Notes under the pieces: model-generated
What the model saw: only the letters and a program-made list of their open reading frames with translations
Told to the model about the DNA's origin: nothing
The model's database searches: none
Assembly (NCBI GenBank): GCA_039000515.1
Contig: JBCFYV010001001.1
Span: 7,859,737 to 7,923,736, forward strand
Source: Timema cristinae
Taxonomy: Eukaryota > Arthropoda > Insecta > Phasmatodea > Timematidae
DNA: 64,000 bases
Reading direction: 5' to 3'
Shown here: piece by piece, positions 1 through 12,129 of the stretch
Numbering within the stretch: the stretch's first letter is position 1
How the letters are laid out: each line of letters begins with the position of its first letter
Made by a program: the position numbers and the translations under genes

Positions 1-1325
1 TTAAAAAAAATGAAATAGTATGAGAAAACTTATGTTTACGTTAGTTTAACACGTCATTAAAGATCTTTACATTTATAACAAAACTGTGATCTTTTACAAG
101 TGTTGGCAACCCAAAACCTAAACATATGATTTTCGAACTGTCATGCAGGTAAAAACTTATCGTCAACGGAATATACTAATACAAACAAATGTTCTGGTTC
201 GAGGTCAATCAGTTTGCATTTAAAGTGGTCTTTAATTAATTTTAGTTAATTAACTGTTTTGATAGATTTTGTGTTTTAATAATTTTGACAAGTGAAAACA
301 CGTATGACGGTAGAAATCTAGTGGCATGCAGGGTATTTTAATATCTGACTATTGTAGGGAAATATAAAAACAGCAATCATAAATTATAAAAGAAACTGTT
401 ATAATAACTCTGGTGTTAGACAATATTTTATACCAAGTTCATCCCAATTTGACAACTTCTTATTCAGCCTTGCAATGGCTTTGCCTTACACTAATAGACC
501 AGATAAGATAGTTTTTTTCTTAAAAAAATTAAACATCCACTTTCTCAGTGTGATAATTAGGAGAAAAATTGTAGAAATTGAATTTATGTACTTTGGAATA
601 AATCAGCTTGTAGCTTTTACATTAAAAAAATTCATAAAAGTGCCGAAAACTGGTATTTTCACTTTTAGGTTGGGAAAATTTTATTTTCCGAAAAACAAAA
701 AATAGCCTGTGATAGCGCTTAAAAAGACAAATAAATTAGCCCTGGTCGATTGAAATCGGTTTACAACTTTTGTCAAAATAAATCAAAATCGTGAAAAATT
801 GCCATTTTTTGACATTTAATTACTGGAGTTGTAATTGTCGCAGGAACTTGTTTCGGAGCTTGAAATTGTAGCTCTTGTTGGTGCCTACCTACAATAAAGA
901 TTTCGTGCAAAAATAATCATTATTTTTTGCAGAAATCGCGTGTATGTAAAAACAGATGTTACCGAAAAATGGCTTGGAAGCGGCCATTAATGGTTATAGA
1001 GTGACTTTTCAAAGCGCTATTTGTTTGCAAAGAGTTTATCTACAACCCCCATTTAATGAAATGTAAGCAGGGTCCGATTTAATACCTAAAAAATGCGTCT
1101 GAAAACCCGTGTTTGTTGCTTTGGGAACTCGGCATGTGAGGGAGGAGAAGTGGTGACGTGGTGGGGGAAGCCTCTCTGGCGGCCAGGCTTTGGCTAAGGT
1201 GGGGTATCTCGCCAAAATATTAATAGTGGGCATATTATTGACGCATAAGAAGCAAATGGTAATTTTTTTTTTTATTTTTTACAATTCCCATTGGCATGGT
1301 ATTATTTGCCATATTTTTAATCCAA
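1..1325. other. AT-rich sequence, no gene recognised
   Basis: Short open frames at 475-705 (plus) and 1036-1233 (minus) have no recognisable domain and no splice or codon pattern in their favour. This stretch lies downstream of exon 7 of the NCOA5-like gene and is probably its next intron, or flanking DNA. Confidence 0.5.
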
Positions 1326-1755
1326 ACATTGATATTGTCCCGGTGTTTTGGGTACATAAATAACATCACCATTAATAAAAAAATTGTTATTAAATTTTTT
1401 ATTGTTATGGTTATTTTTAAAGCATTTCATAAAAAGTTGTAGGTTTGGATCATGCATAAATATGAATGTAAATAAAAAGCATGAGATTTTGTTTACTAAA
1501 CATTTATTTTATTTTTAAAAATAATTTAATACTGTAATAATAGTATATAAAAAAAGTCAATTTGACCCTCAAAACATTTATCCAATCTTCTTCCTCTACC
1601 AGCATAACTTGTATTCAAAGGTTATGGAGCCCGTTAGCACTAAATAAGAATTAAGAAAATAATCAAAATAACAATAAAAAAGTTAATGACAATTTTTTTT
1701 ATTAACTTTGATGTTATTTATGTTCCCAAAACACCGGGACAATATCAACATAAAA
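1326..1755. mobile_element. MITE with ~75-bp inverted arms
   Basis: The left arm, starting TTGATATTGTCCCGGTGTTT, is repeated in inverse orientation at about 1681-1752, with only a few mismatches over roughly 75 bp. The ~280-bp interior is AT-rich with no coding capacity. The shape (long inverted arms, no ORF) fits a non-autonomous foldback or MITE element. Superfamily and target duplication were not resolved. Confidence 0.7.
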
Positions 1756-1857
1756 TACATAAAATTTAAATAAATATTTTATTTCATGATAAACACTAAA
1801 TAATTAGGGCCAGAAATGAGATTAGCCACCTGACATAAGAACATCTGATCTGGGAGC

Positions 1858-2045
1858 ACCATTCCCTCTCACACACACTCACGCCCACACTAGCTCACAC
1901 ACACATGCTCATGCTTGCATATGCATGTGCACTCTCTCACACACTCACACTAACTCGTGCACAGTTATGCTCACACACATGTGCATTCTCTCACATGCTT
2001 TCACTCTCTCTTTATTTCTCTTTCTTACTTTCTCTCTCTTTCTCT
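1858..2045. repeat. CA/CT-rich microsatellite tract
   Basis: Irregular runs of CACACA and CTCTCT with interspersed GCA units. This is a degenerate simple-sequence tract with no gene. Confidence 0.75.
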
Positions 2046-2722
2046 AAAATATAAATTATATTTATTGTATTTAATGTGCACTTTCAAAATAACTAATTAT
2101 ATTAGCACCCCAGAATTTTTTATAGGGCGAAAGCGAGCAAAAGAGCCCATCAATTTTTCCAGGAAGGGAACTTTCACATGACTTCCCGGGTTCTTTTACA
2201 TACCACAATCCACATGGGACTGGTGGCTTTACTTCCCCTTTGAAGAAAGTTGTGCCAAGAATTTTTATCACTCGAGGAAAATTGTCGACCCTGACTGGGT
2301 TTTACTCCAACAACATCGGGTACTGAGGCAAGCATTTCATCCAAAGATCACCAAGGTTGATATGTTGTAGAGTATGTATACATTATGCATCAACAACTTT
2401 GTGGTACAAAATTGAAGAAAAATTAATAAATTTGACCATTCTACCACAAAAGTGTGTTAGTATTTGTTAGCATAGGAAAATGACTAGAACTTAAATAACA
2501 TTGGGGGGAGGGTGGTGTGGAAGAATGAAGATGAATTTCTAAGGAAGTGTACCAGAATTCATATGGAAAAGGAAGGAAGCTACATTGGTGGAAAAAAACC
2601 ACTTCATGTTTAACCACTTGCTCGATGGCAATTATCATAAGTTATGATTTGTTTCAACCATATGAAAGTAATAGATCTTGTGAAAAATACTACAAATAAA
2701 CTAATAAAAATTATTACGTTAC
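2046..2722. other. Non-coding stretch beside exon 7
   Basis: A 66-codon minus frame at 2071-2271 contains no motif I recognise and lacks a convincing acceptor in the phase needed to follow exon 7. I see no supported exon here. Confidence 0.45.
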
Positions 2723-3025
2723 CTGCATTTCTCAGAGCATCAACGTCCCCCAACTCGAGTTTCATCTGTTCCTCTCTGCGATCCTTCAAGTAGATAATAA
2801 CGCGATCATACTGCAGCGTGGTCAACTGTCTGTTGTCAGAAAGTAAGTTCAACAGCACCTGCATGGCCTCTGGATGTCTCTCCAGGAGCCCCCCCGTGGG
2901 CTTAGCAGCCGGTATCACGGGCACTGGCAAGGGTACAGTGCCTGCCAGCTTTTCTCCGCGCATGTATGCTTCAAAGTTGCGCGTGATGAGAGGAATGGCA
3001 TCCTCGAGTGGCATGTTGCGGTGTT
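2723..3025 (-). CDS. NCOA5: NCOA5-like gene, exon 7 (core domain end, LxxLL-type motif)
   Basis: The exon opens after an acceptor ending GGGTGTGCAG and closes at GCAG|GTAACG. It starts with two bases that complete the Glu codon begun in exon 6, then holds 100 codons plus one base. It encodes the EHRNMPLEDA stretch that directly follows GQPQ of exon 6, exactly as in vertebrate NCOA5 (PQEHRNMP). Further on is HPEAMQVLLNLLSDNRQLT, corresponding to the vertebrate segment with the LxxLL-type receptor box; here the motif reads LLNLL. A basic helix, VIIYLKDRREEQMK, follows. The middle has a Pro/Ala-rich linker (PVPVIPAAKP). The next exon is not in the window. Confidence 0.93.
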
Positions 3026-3258
3026 CTGCACACCCAACATCTCCGTAAAAGTACAACCACCTCAAATACACTTGAGAAACAGTATTTATAAATATAGTAA
3101 AAAAATAACTTAAGTATAAAATAAATTAATTTTTAAACTTAATTACTTTGTAGGTCTTTATAAATTTCAAAATATTTTTAAATCAAAGAAGAAAAAATAA
3201 GCATTTTCCCCATTGCATTTCACTATTATATTGGGTTGTATGCAAATATATTAATTAC

Positions 3259-3452
3259 ACTAGTGGAGCAGAGCTGAGGAAGGTATAGGTTAGAGGAAAT
3301 GAGCCCACATTTGTGAGGACCAAGTGGATAAGCCATTTAGGAAAAACCACTTCCAGTACACCAACTGGAATTCAAACCCCTATTTGCTTGTCATCAGAAG
3401 TCCAGTCTATTGCAATAGTGAGCCTTAGACCATGTGACCACTGAAGTGGGTA
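3259..3452 (-). mobile_element. SINE family 2 copy (tRNA-headed), degraded tail
   Basis: On the minus strand it begins near CCACTTCAGTGGTCACATGG and carries the A-box-like TGGTCTAAGG, then a B-box-like GGGTTTGAATTCC. The body shares the AGCCATTTAGGAAAAACCAC segment seen (on the plus strand) in other copies. The family 3' tail has largely decayed. It lies in intron 6 of the NCOA5-like gene. Confidence 0.65.
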
Positions 3453-4296
3453 TAAGTAAAATTCATTTTATTAAAGAAAATACTACATGAATTCAATTAC
3501 ACTAGCTCATGTTTTGTGTATATTAAAGAAATTATTAGTCTGAATTTGATTTAAAAGACCAGCGTTCCTTTCATAAAGAGGACAGTGTCCCAAAAGAATA
3601 AAGAAAAATGTAAGAAAACATTAAATATTACAACCAAGACTAAAGCAATAGTATCCTTTTAAATGTCGATGTTATACTTACTACTCATAGTATCTTTATT
3701 ATTTGAAATAAAATATACACTATTATGTGGAACAATGAAAGATAATATTTAGTGTAATCCGTGTTTTGAGGGTGAAAATGTATTTTAAAATGCCAAAATA
3801 ATTTCAAAGAAACGAGTTATTTCTGAAAAAAGCAGAAATACTTTCATACAGATAAAGTTAATCATTACCATAATGTTGCATTACATGCAATTGCCGATAA
3901 GAACAGTTGTTATTTTAAAATAATAATCATATTTTGATGCTAATTTAAAATAAGATCACAGGTGTTTTTCAAGCATGGAGATTTATTTGTAAATTAATGT
4001 TTTATAAGTGGATGGTAGTTAATATAAACAATATTAAGATTTTGGGTGAGTTAGCAAAGTTTGCATATGATTGTTTCTTTTTATGACTTTTTATTTTCAT
4101 GGTAAAAAAGTTTTATAATCACATAATTAGTCATTTTAACCACCAAACTATATGTATAATCTATTAAAATTAGCCCCCCCCCCCCCCATATATATATTGT
4201 GTGTAAAAAATATGAGTTTCTTATTCAATTTCATCTGGTTTTGATTTGCGGGCAGAACATATTTTTAAGGTCAATTTATTACTTACTTTAACTAGA
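3453..4296. other. Intronic AT-rich sequence
   Basis: No exon, RNA gene or transposon end recognised. A poly-C run of about 15 lies near 4173-4188. Confidence 0.5.
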
Positions 4297-4510
4297 TTGT
4301 GGGAGTGATCAGATAAGGATTGATTTTCTTCAAGAAAATGCCATTACCTCTTTATCCAATGGCAGCAGTGTAAAGTATGAACTGTGTTCGTCTTTTCACT
4401 GTAAAAGCCAACTAGTGTGATTTCCTTTTTATTTGTTCCTAACAATCTTTCTTGTACCTTCTTCAGTATATCAAATTATTTACTTTTAATAATGTAAAAC
4501 TTTTTATAAA
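4297..4510 (+). mobile_element. Half copy of a foldback MITE family
   Basis: The segment from GGGAGTGATCAGATAAGG through ATTACCTCTTTATCCAATGG to CTTCTTCAGTATATC matches one arm of the complete foldback element at 4866-5300. The partner arm is missing. Confidence 0.6.
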
Positions 4511-4544
4511 AAATATGTTTGGAACACCATTTAATTAATTATTT

Positions 4545-4731
4545 TATTATTATTTTTATTTTATTATTATTATTATTATTTATTATTATTATTATATTAT
4601 TATTAGCACCGCGTCTTACTACCCGTTCGGGTTATACGCACTTACGCTAGTGTTTAATGGTAGGGTGATTGTGAGATGAAATGAAGGACCTACAGTTTAA
4701 CGTGGAATCCGAACCACGGTGGAGGCCTGGC
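4545..4731 (-). mobile_element. SINE family 1 copy, 5'-truncated
   Basis: On the minus strand this is the last ~126 bp of the SINE, ending in ACGCGGTGC and followed by a (TAA)n tail (4545-4605 on the plus strand). It breaks off at GCCAGGCCTCC, lacking the tRNA-like head. Confidence 0.85.
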
Positions 4732-4865
4732 TAAAATTAATTTAAAATTCTTGTAAATCTCTTCAAAAGTGCAAAAGAGGATTTCAAGGTTTATTAATTT
4801 TTTGTTTATTTAATAATATATCTTTATAAGGAAAACCTTATCGCTTTATAAGGTGATTGTATTAT

Positions 4866-5300
4866 ATTTTGAATAAGGTACTGCAATGGTGGATAGAAAC
4901 ATATAGAAGGGAACAAACACAATAAGGCTTTTATAATGAAAAGAAAACCAGAGTTTACATTTTACATTGTTGCCACTGGACAAAGAGGTAATAGCTGCTT
5001 CTTAAAGGAAATTTATCATTACCGCCCAATCCGTTGACTTAGGTTTCATTCTATTGGAACTCTCAGGAGTGTGTGTGAAATGTGCAATGCAACTTTCAAA
5101 TAGAGTTCCTCCCGATGAGTTCAGATAGAATGAAACTAGGTGGGGGGATTGGGAGATAATGATCAATTTTCTTCAAGAGGCAGCCTCTTTGTCCAATGGC
5201 AACAATATAAGGTGTGAACTGTTTTTTTTCACTGTAAAAGCCATATGTTTGTTATTTTTATATGTTTCTATAAATATTTCATTACCTTTTCCAAATATAT
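4866..5300. mobile_element. Complete foldback MITE (~190-bp arms)
   Basis: The left arm (about 4866-5062) and right arm (about 5120-5300) are inverted copies. Both contain a TTGCCACTGGACAAAGAGG-type block, a block around CCCAATC, and GTTTCATTCTAT. The centre carries GTGTGTGAAATGTGCAATGC. No coding capacity. Partial relatives occur at 4297, 8549, 10735 and 24241. Confidence 0.75.
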
Positions 5301-5649
5301 CATATATGTTTAGTAAGAAATAAGCAATACTATTCAATCATTTAAAGTAAGAATTAAATACAAATGTATTAAATGTATACTTAAAAGTTTCAAAATTTCA
5401 AAACTGTTTGTACAAACTTTAAAAACAATCAAAATGTTGTGATGGGATGTTTTAAAACAATTTAAATAGTGTATATAAAAATCATAGGGTGCAAGAAAAC
5501 CTGTGAAATTAAATCTATAATATTTAAACATATTAGATGAAAAAATATTTATTTAATAAAAAGTTAAATAAGTAACAACAGATGTATAGTGTCAAGGTCA
5601 AAGTTGTGAAATCACTTTAATAAGATCAAAACTACTTTGAGAGGAAATG

Positions 5650-7560
5650 CATTTTGACCTATAAACCCTGTAATTTAAAACCCTTTAATGATGTCTGAGG
5701 CCATAAGAATAAGAATACATTTTATGACATCAGAAGTCATAGATGTGAAAACCAATTTTATGCTGTCAGCCGTATGGACCTTCTATGTGAAAACGTATTT
5801 TATGATGTCAGAAGTCTTATAAGTAAAAACACATTCATGACATCAGAAGCGGTATAAGTGAAAACGCATTTATGACGTCAGAAGCCGTATAGGTAAAACG
5901 CATTTATGATGTTAGAAGCTGAATAAGTGAACACGCATTTATGACATCAGACGCTTATATGTGAAAACAAATTTGATGTCAGAAGCGATATATGTAAACA
6001 CACATTAATAACGCTGGAAGTTGTATAAATGAAAACACATTTCAGAGGTTTGATGCGGTATAGGTGAAAACGCATTTTAAACTTTGGATGCTGCATATGT
6101 GAAAACGTGTTTATGACTTCAGATACCGTACAAGTGGAAACGCGGTTGTGACGTCAAAAGCCGTACAAATGGAAACGTAGTTGTGGCATCAAATGCTGTG
6201 CAAGTGCTAAAGCAGCTGTGACACCAAAAGCCAAGAAAGCAAAAACACACTTTTGATGTCAAGAGCTGCACATTTATGATGACAAACGCGGTATAAGTAA
6301 AAACGCATTTGGACTTAAGAAGCTGTATATGTTAAAACGCATTTGCGACTTTAGAAGCGTATTAAATGTTTTATTAAAACGCATTTGTGACTTCGGAAGC
6401 CATATATGTTTAGACGTATTTATGACATCGGAGGCTGTATATGTGAAAACGCATTTATGACATCGGCAGTCCTATGTATATGTTAAAATGCTTGAGATAT
6501 TAAGCTGTGTAACTGTATGACATCAGAAGTCGCTTGTATAAAAACACATTTATGATGTCACAGGCTATTTATAGTAAAACACATAAAGAGGTCCAAACCT
6601 GTGTGAAGAAAACGCATTCATGACGTTGTAAACCGCATACATAAAATCTTATTCACAACATCAGAAATCGTATATATGTGAAATCACATTTATGTCAGAA
6701 ACTGTAGGGGTGAAATCATATTTATGACATCAGAAACCGGGTATAAGTGAAATCATATTTATGACAGTTGAAGCCATATTAGTGAAAACATCATTATGGC
6801 AACGAAAACCATATAAGTAAAAACATAGTTTTAACGTCGAAAGCCATACAAGTGGAATATATTTATAATGTCGAAAGCCCTTTAAGCGAAAACATATTTT
6901 TGACATCGGAGGCCGTATAAGTGAAACATATTTATGACATCAGAAGCCGTTTACGTTAAATCATATTTATGACGTCGGAAGCCGTTTAGGTTAAATCATA
7001 TTTATTGGACGTCGGAGCGAAGCCGTTTAGGTTAAAATACATATTTAATCTTTAGTCGGAAGCCGTTTAGGTTAATATCATAATATTTATGATGTCGGAA
7101 GCCGTTTAGGTTAAATCATATTTATGACATGGAAGCATATAGGTTGAATCATATTTATGACGTGGAAACCTTATAGGTTAAATCATATCTATGATGGTTG
7201 AAGCTGTATAAGTGAAAACATATTTAAGATGTCTGAAGCCGTATTAGTAAAAACTCATGTGTAGAATCTAAAGTTGTAACAATACAACAATTTCCTATAG
7301 CCGAAGTCATTAAAGTGAAAACATATTTGGGATATCTGAAGCAATTAAAGCAAAAGTGCATTTCCAGACGCACATTCCAAAACAAAGCTGTTGAATGAAA
7401 ACAAGTTTATGACATTCGAAACCACTGAAATTAATACATATTTATGACATCCGAGGACATTTTTGATATTGAGTCAATTTGAGTGGTCATATAGTTAATG
7501 CAGCCAAGGTCACTTAAATGAAAGCGAGGTTATAATGTTCATAATAGTTTGAGTGAAATC
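5650..7560. repeat. Degenerate minisatellite, ~34-36 bp units
   Basis: About fifty diverged tandem units of the type GTGAAAACGCATTTATGA followed by CATCAGAAGCCGTATAA. Units near 6900-7180 are more alike (GAAGCCGTTTAGGTTAAATC), indicating recent local expansion. Many units contain ACGTCA or the full CRE-like TGACGTCA. It lies in intron 6 of the NCOA5-like gene. There are no CRISPR-like fixed repeats or unique spacers, since the whole unit drifts. Confidence 0.92.
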
Positions 7561-7772
7561 ATAATTGTTTGTATATTTTGTTTGTTTTACTAATGGCTAA
7601 ATTCTTAGTTTTTACTTCATGTCAAATAAATAGTGTTAAAATGAAATAACTTTGATGATAACTCAACAGTGAAAGATAAGTCGAAATGATGTTTAGGTAT
7701 CAATACCCAATGTAGATTATATTTTAAAATTATGAAAAAAAATGCTATCTATCATTCATTATCATTATCATT

Positions 7773-7910
7773 ACCGCGTCTTACTACCCGTTTGGGTTAT
7801 ACGCACTTACGCTAATGTGTAATGGTAGGGTGATTGTGAGATGAAATGGAGGACCTACAGTTTAACGTGGAATCCGAACCATGGTGGAGCCTGGCATTCC
7901 CCACATTCAC
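7773..7910 (-). mobile_element. SINE family 1 copy, 5'-truncated
   Basis: The minus-strand 3' portion of the SINE runs from GTGAATGTGGGGAATGCC to GACGCGGT, with a short degenerate tail. It ends at almost the same internal point as the copies at 46.9, 51.3 and 53.3 kb. Confidence 0.85.
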
Positions 7911-8548
7911 CCAAACTATCTAAAATCTTGTGAGAAACACAATCTCAGTAAAACAATGAAAAATATAAACCGGACGGGTGATAGTTGCATTGCTAAAAAA
8001 AAAATTGTTTATAATCCTTTGCTATATTACTATTTTGATAGTTTGAAAGTAATGTATTCATAAGTAAAATAACAAAATACTTATCACAAACATAAATATC
8101 GAGTTAGACAAAGAAGTTGGTTAAGTAGTTCATCTTTTTTGCCGACCTACTATGATATGAATTAAGAGTTGTTTGATACAACATAATTGTAATAAATGTG
8201 TGCTTTGTAGAAATTAGAGGTGTGCGAGTACTAAAAAAAAATTGATGATCATAGATGTTTGAACCAGACTCAAAATCTATCTAAAACTCTGGATTTTTTT
8301 TAATTTGATTAAAAAATCTTAGTTTAAAATGATTTGATTCCAATTTTATATCCAATAGAGTCCTTAAATATTTCCTTTAGTCTGATTAAAAAAATAAAGA
8401 GCTTGTACAACTATATTAAATTTAGGTAAAAATCAGAATTTATGTAAGATCAGCCTTTTATCACCAAAAAAATTGGTTATTTTTATAATTATATAGTTGT
8501 TAATGGTTCCTGAACAGATTTACTTCAAAATTTCAACTTATATTATAT

Positions 8549-8990
8549 TTGGAAGAAGATACAGGGAAAGGACTGGAAACATTTAAAAGGAAACATATTT
8601 CTTTGTTTGTCCTTTATTTATTACTTTTATATGTTCCTATCACGGTGTCCTATCATTCTTTACATATTTCCTTTCTTTTTCTACATTTTGTGTGGTTTTT
8701 TTTTTTTTCCTATTTTAGGAAGTTGTGTTGCACGTTACAGAGTCCCTCCTGATGAGTTGTGCTAGAAAGAAACCAAGGTCAGGAGATTGGGCGGTAAAGA
8801 TTGATTTTCTTTGATAGGCAGACATTACCTCTTTGTCCAATGGGCAGGAATGTAAAATGTGAACTGTAAAATCCATATTGTGTTAGTTCCTTTTATATGT
8901 TTCTAACCCCCTTTCCTAAACCTTCTTACAAATATAATACAATTACCTCATAAAGTGAAAAGAAGTTTTCCTTATAAAAAAAATATTCAA
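8549..8990 (+). mobile_element. Foldback MITE relative
   Basis: It shares ATTACCTCTTTGTCCAATGG, TCCTCCTGATGAGTT and the terminal AGTTTTCCTTATA block with the 4866-5300 element. It is diverged, so pairing of the arms is weak. Confidence 0.55.
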
Positions 8991-9477
8991 CTTGAAATAA
9001 TAATAGCACAAGCTCCATATTACTCAAACGAGAATAAAACTTTTTTTTTTTCACTTTGACTATTCAAACTTGACCAGAAGAAAAAAATGCCTAATTGCAA
9101 ACCTCTAGATAAGATTTATTATACACTTTTAAATGTTACTTCATGACAAAAAAAAAGACCCTTGTGCATTAAATATACTGGCCAAACACCATCAATTTTT
9201 TTTTAAATAGCATAAAGGACCACAACAATATATGTTAAAAAAGTAATTTTCATCTCTACATGATCCTGCAATCATTAATAATGAATTAATGAAAACTAGA
9301 AAGTCCCAATTCATTTATGTCTCCATTCTGATTTTTAGAATTTTAACCACAAACCTTCAATTCTAGATTTTAATTCTTTAACATTAATAATTTCAATATT
9401 TTCATGCTCCCAACCTCACATTAAAGTATATATTATTTATTTATTGATTGTACAGTAAAATATTTGGGAAAATAACA

Positions 9478-9795
9478 AAAAAAGTGTATATTATTATTAT
9501 TTATTATTATATTGCACCGCGTCTTACTACCCGTTCGGGTTATAGCACTTACGCTAATGTGTAATGGTAGGGTGATTGTGAGATGAAATGGAGGTACCTA
9601 CAGTTTAACGTGGAATCCGAACCACGGTGGCGACCTGGCATTCCACACATTCACAAGATGTCTTGTCAGAGGTGGAGGAAGGGTTTGGAATATCAGATAA
9701 ATCTGTTTCCGGGACCGAGGATTGAACCCCGGCCGCCAGCACAGAAGTCTGACACCTTACCCCTAGACCACCAGGTCACCCATCAAAAAAGTGTA
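9478..9795 (-). mobile_element. Full-length SINE family 1 copy with target duplication
   Basis: The body 9514-9780 is on the minus strand. The head GGTGACCTGGTGGTCTAGGG carries an A box (TGGTCTAGGGG) and then a B box (GGTTCAATCC). The 3' tail TACCCGAACGGGT...GCGGTGC is followed by (TAA)n. The direct repeat AAAAAAGTGTA flanks it (about 9478 and 9785). Single-base losses such as TATAGCAC for TATACGCAC are present. Confidence 0.93.
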
Positions 9796-10000
9796 AATAG
9801 TAGGAAAAAAAGAAAAAAAAGATGGTATTTGATTTGCTAAAGATCACTAGAATACACAAAGGTTGTAGTGAAAACATTTAAAATTATCCAAAAATCAAAG
9901 GGAAATAAATAAATGGCTAAGAATCAAGGAACCAAAAATCGTGATATTAGGATAAATTCTTTTGATATTAGTGTAAATTGAGCGTATTGGGAGTATTTTT

Positions 10001-10243
10001 AGCACCGCATTTTACTACTCGTAAGTTATATACCTATGTAGTAATTACACTAATGTGCTATGGCTTAGGAAGGTTGAATTTAGATGAAGTTAACCCGCAT
10101 TTGTGTGAGGGAAGAGTGGAAAGCCATTTAGGAAAATACGCGCTCAGTATGCCTGACCTGGTTTGAGCCCTGACCTTCCCATCTTCAGCTGTCTAGTCTA
10201 ATGCGAGAGTAGTGCCCTTTGACCATGCAGCCATAAAAGTGGT
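10001..10243 (-). mobile_element. SINE family 2 copy
   Basis: It ends (minus strand) with a degenerate TACGAGTAGTAAAATGCGGT tail like family 1. The head is different, with TGGTCAAAGGGCACTACTC in the A-box position and GGCTCAAACCAGG in the B-box position. Confidence 0.7.
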
Positions 10244-10444
10244 TATAGTGAGTAATTAAGTTTGAAATCTCTAAATAAAATATAATTAGTAAAACTTCTT
10301 AAAACGACCCAAGCAAATTTTGTTAAATAGTGAGGGTTAAGGGGTACTAATTTTACCCTTGTATGAACTTCTGCATATAGATATGACACATAAGCCTTTC
10401 AAAACCACACCGCAAAAATGAAATAATGAATATTAAGTTCTTAC

Positions 10445-10645
10445 CTTGTGGCTGGCCATGAAGGATGTTGAGCGTTAGACTACGATGTTCTTCATTCTGT
10501 GGCATCACCACAATAGCATAAAGACTGCCCCGAGATGAAATATTAGCGAGAACACGAATAATAGGTACTTCTTTGTTAGGAAACAACAGATCTACTGTCA
10601 GGACCGATCTGTTTCAGGCGATGTTCAATATACTCCGCATATTCC
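10445..10645 (-). CDS. NCOA5: NCOA5-like gene, exon 6 (core domain; one-base frameshift)
   Basis: The acceptor is TTTATTTCAG|GG and the donor CACAAG|GTAAG. It begins by completing Arg of exon 5, then EYAEYIEHRLKQIG. It should continue LTVDLLFPNKEVPIIRVLAN, but that part is in the next frame: the exon is 201 bp where 200 would fit both flanking phases. The surplus base is best placed at the CC of GGTCCTGACAG (plus 10601-10602). After the break the sequence runs SSRGSLYAIVVMPQNEEHRS and then NILHGQPQ, matching the vertebrate domain (SRGGSPFAIV, NIMFGTPQ). An isolated indel with otherwise perfect conservation favours a consensus error over gene death. Confidence 0.9.
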
Positions 10646-10734
10646 CTGAAATAAACACCTGAGCTAGGTCAAATCCATTTTATTTATTCCAATCTAAATC
10701 TTCCTTTTAACTACAACCTTTGATCAGTCTCCTA

Positions 10735-11165
10735 GAAAAAAGGGCTGAGTTGCCTCTTGAAGAAAACTGATCATTGCCGTTCAAGCCTCGAATTAAGTTT
10801 CATACTATTGAATATTGGAAGGGGATTTAAGTTACATACTTTAAACATGTTGCATCATTCTTTGCCTCACCCTGCTCATGCTAACCCTCGCACCATCCCT
10901 TCTCCCCACTTTTAGGAAGTTGTTTTGTGCATTTCACACTCCCTCCTGAGTTCTGATAGAATGAAGCCTAGATCAAGGTATTTGAGCGCTAGACCAATTT
11001 TATTGCCTTCCTATCCAATGGCAGCAATGTCGAGTATGAATGGCATTCCTCTTTCCATCATATTACATTTGTTCCCAATCATTATTTGTTCCTCACACTT
11101 TTTATCATACCTTCTTCAATGTAATAAAATGTACTTCAGAAGGAAGTGACAAGAGGTTTCCTAAA
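10735..11165 (+). mobile_element. Foldback MITE relative
   Basis: It contains TTGCCTCTTGAAGAAAACTG on one side and CTCCTGAGTTCTGATAGAATG then TATCCAATGGCAGCAATG on the other, all family hallmarks in the expected order. No coding capacity. Confidence 0.6.
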
Positions 11166-12129
11166 AGAGGTAAAAGTTTAGTTTTTACATGTTGGCATCA
11201 ATTTTTTACTCAGCTCTGATTCTTTATAATTGAATTCTAAAGTTGATACAGAAAATATAAATAGTGCATGGTGTCGCTAATCGGAACCTAAAATCATCAA
11301 TTACATACAGTTAGATTGTTTGGCTTATCAAGCAAGGGTGTTAAAAATAATAAAAAGTACAACATCATCTAAGAATACTCAGTAACTAATTTTATCTCTC
11401 ATCTTTCTCAAGTCTGTCTAAAATCAGACATTTCTGTTTTAGATCTAATGAGCTAAGTTTTCTTTAGTGACTCCAATACACTAGTGAGACTGCCGATTGT
11501 TGCCGTAATATAAATACAAAATACTATTGTAACCTTAGTTAGAGTTGGAGGAAACATAAGTAACATAAGTGTGGGGGGGGGGGGGTGCGGATCACCTTGG
11601 CTTCCAGACTAGCGTGGGTTTGGATTATCAAGACTTGCTGCAGTAGATAAATGATGATATTTTTGATATGATGCAAACATACATTCAGTTAAATAATCAC
11701 TTAATTAACGCTCCGGGCTTTGATTGTTTGGCTTGTCCTACACTTATATGTCACATGTTTGTAATAAAAGTTTTATCCAAACCTAGAAGTAGAAAGAGTT
11801 TTTTATCCTGTATTGGTTTCTTCAGTAATGTCTCAAATATTTAAGTAAAAAATAAATGTTATATAAAATAATGATACATAAAAGAGTTGATAAAATGGTA
11901 TTTATATATTTAAAATATCCTACCGGTTTTATATTTTGACATAGGTTTGATTTTTATAACTGTAATCATATAAAAGTAAAATATATGCATACTAATCATT
12001 TATTTAAAGATGTTATACCAATATTTTTGACATATTTTTCGGTTTACAGAAACCATAATAACCTCGCACATGAACTATTATTTTGAAAACTTATGCGGCT
12101 ACAAAACCGATTAGTCCCAATCGGAATCG
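11166..12129. other. Intron 5 sequence, no gene recognised
   Basis: AT-rich, with a G homopolymer near 11573-11585 and nothing else I can assign. Confidence 0.5.

Noticed and set aside
1036..1233. 65-codon minus ORF as the C-terminal exon of the NCOA5-like gene
   Set aside because: There is no acceptor in the needed phase and no similarity to the known C-terminal region.
5650..7560. CRISPR array
   Set aside because: There are no invariant repeats separated by unique spacers. Entire units drift together, and the context is a eukaryotic intron.
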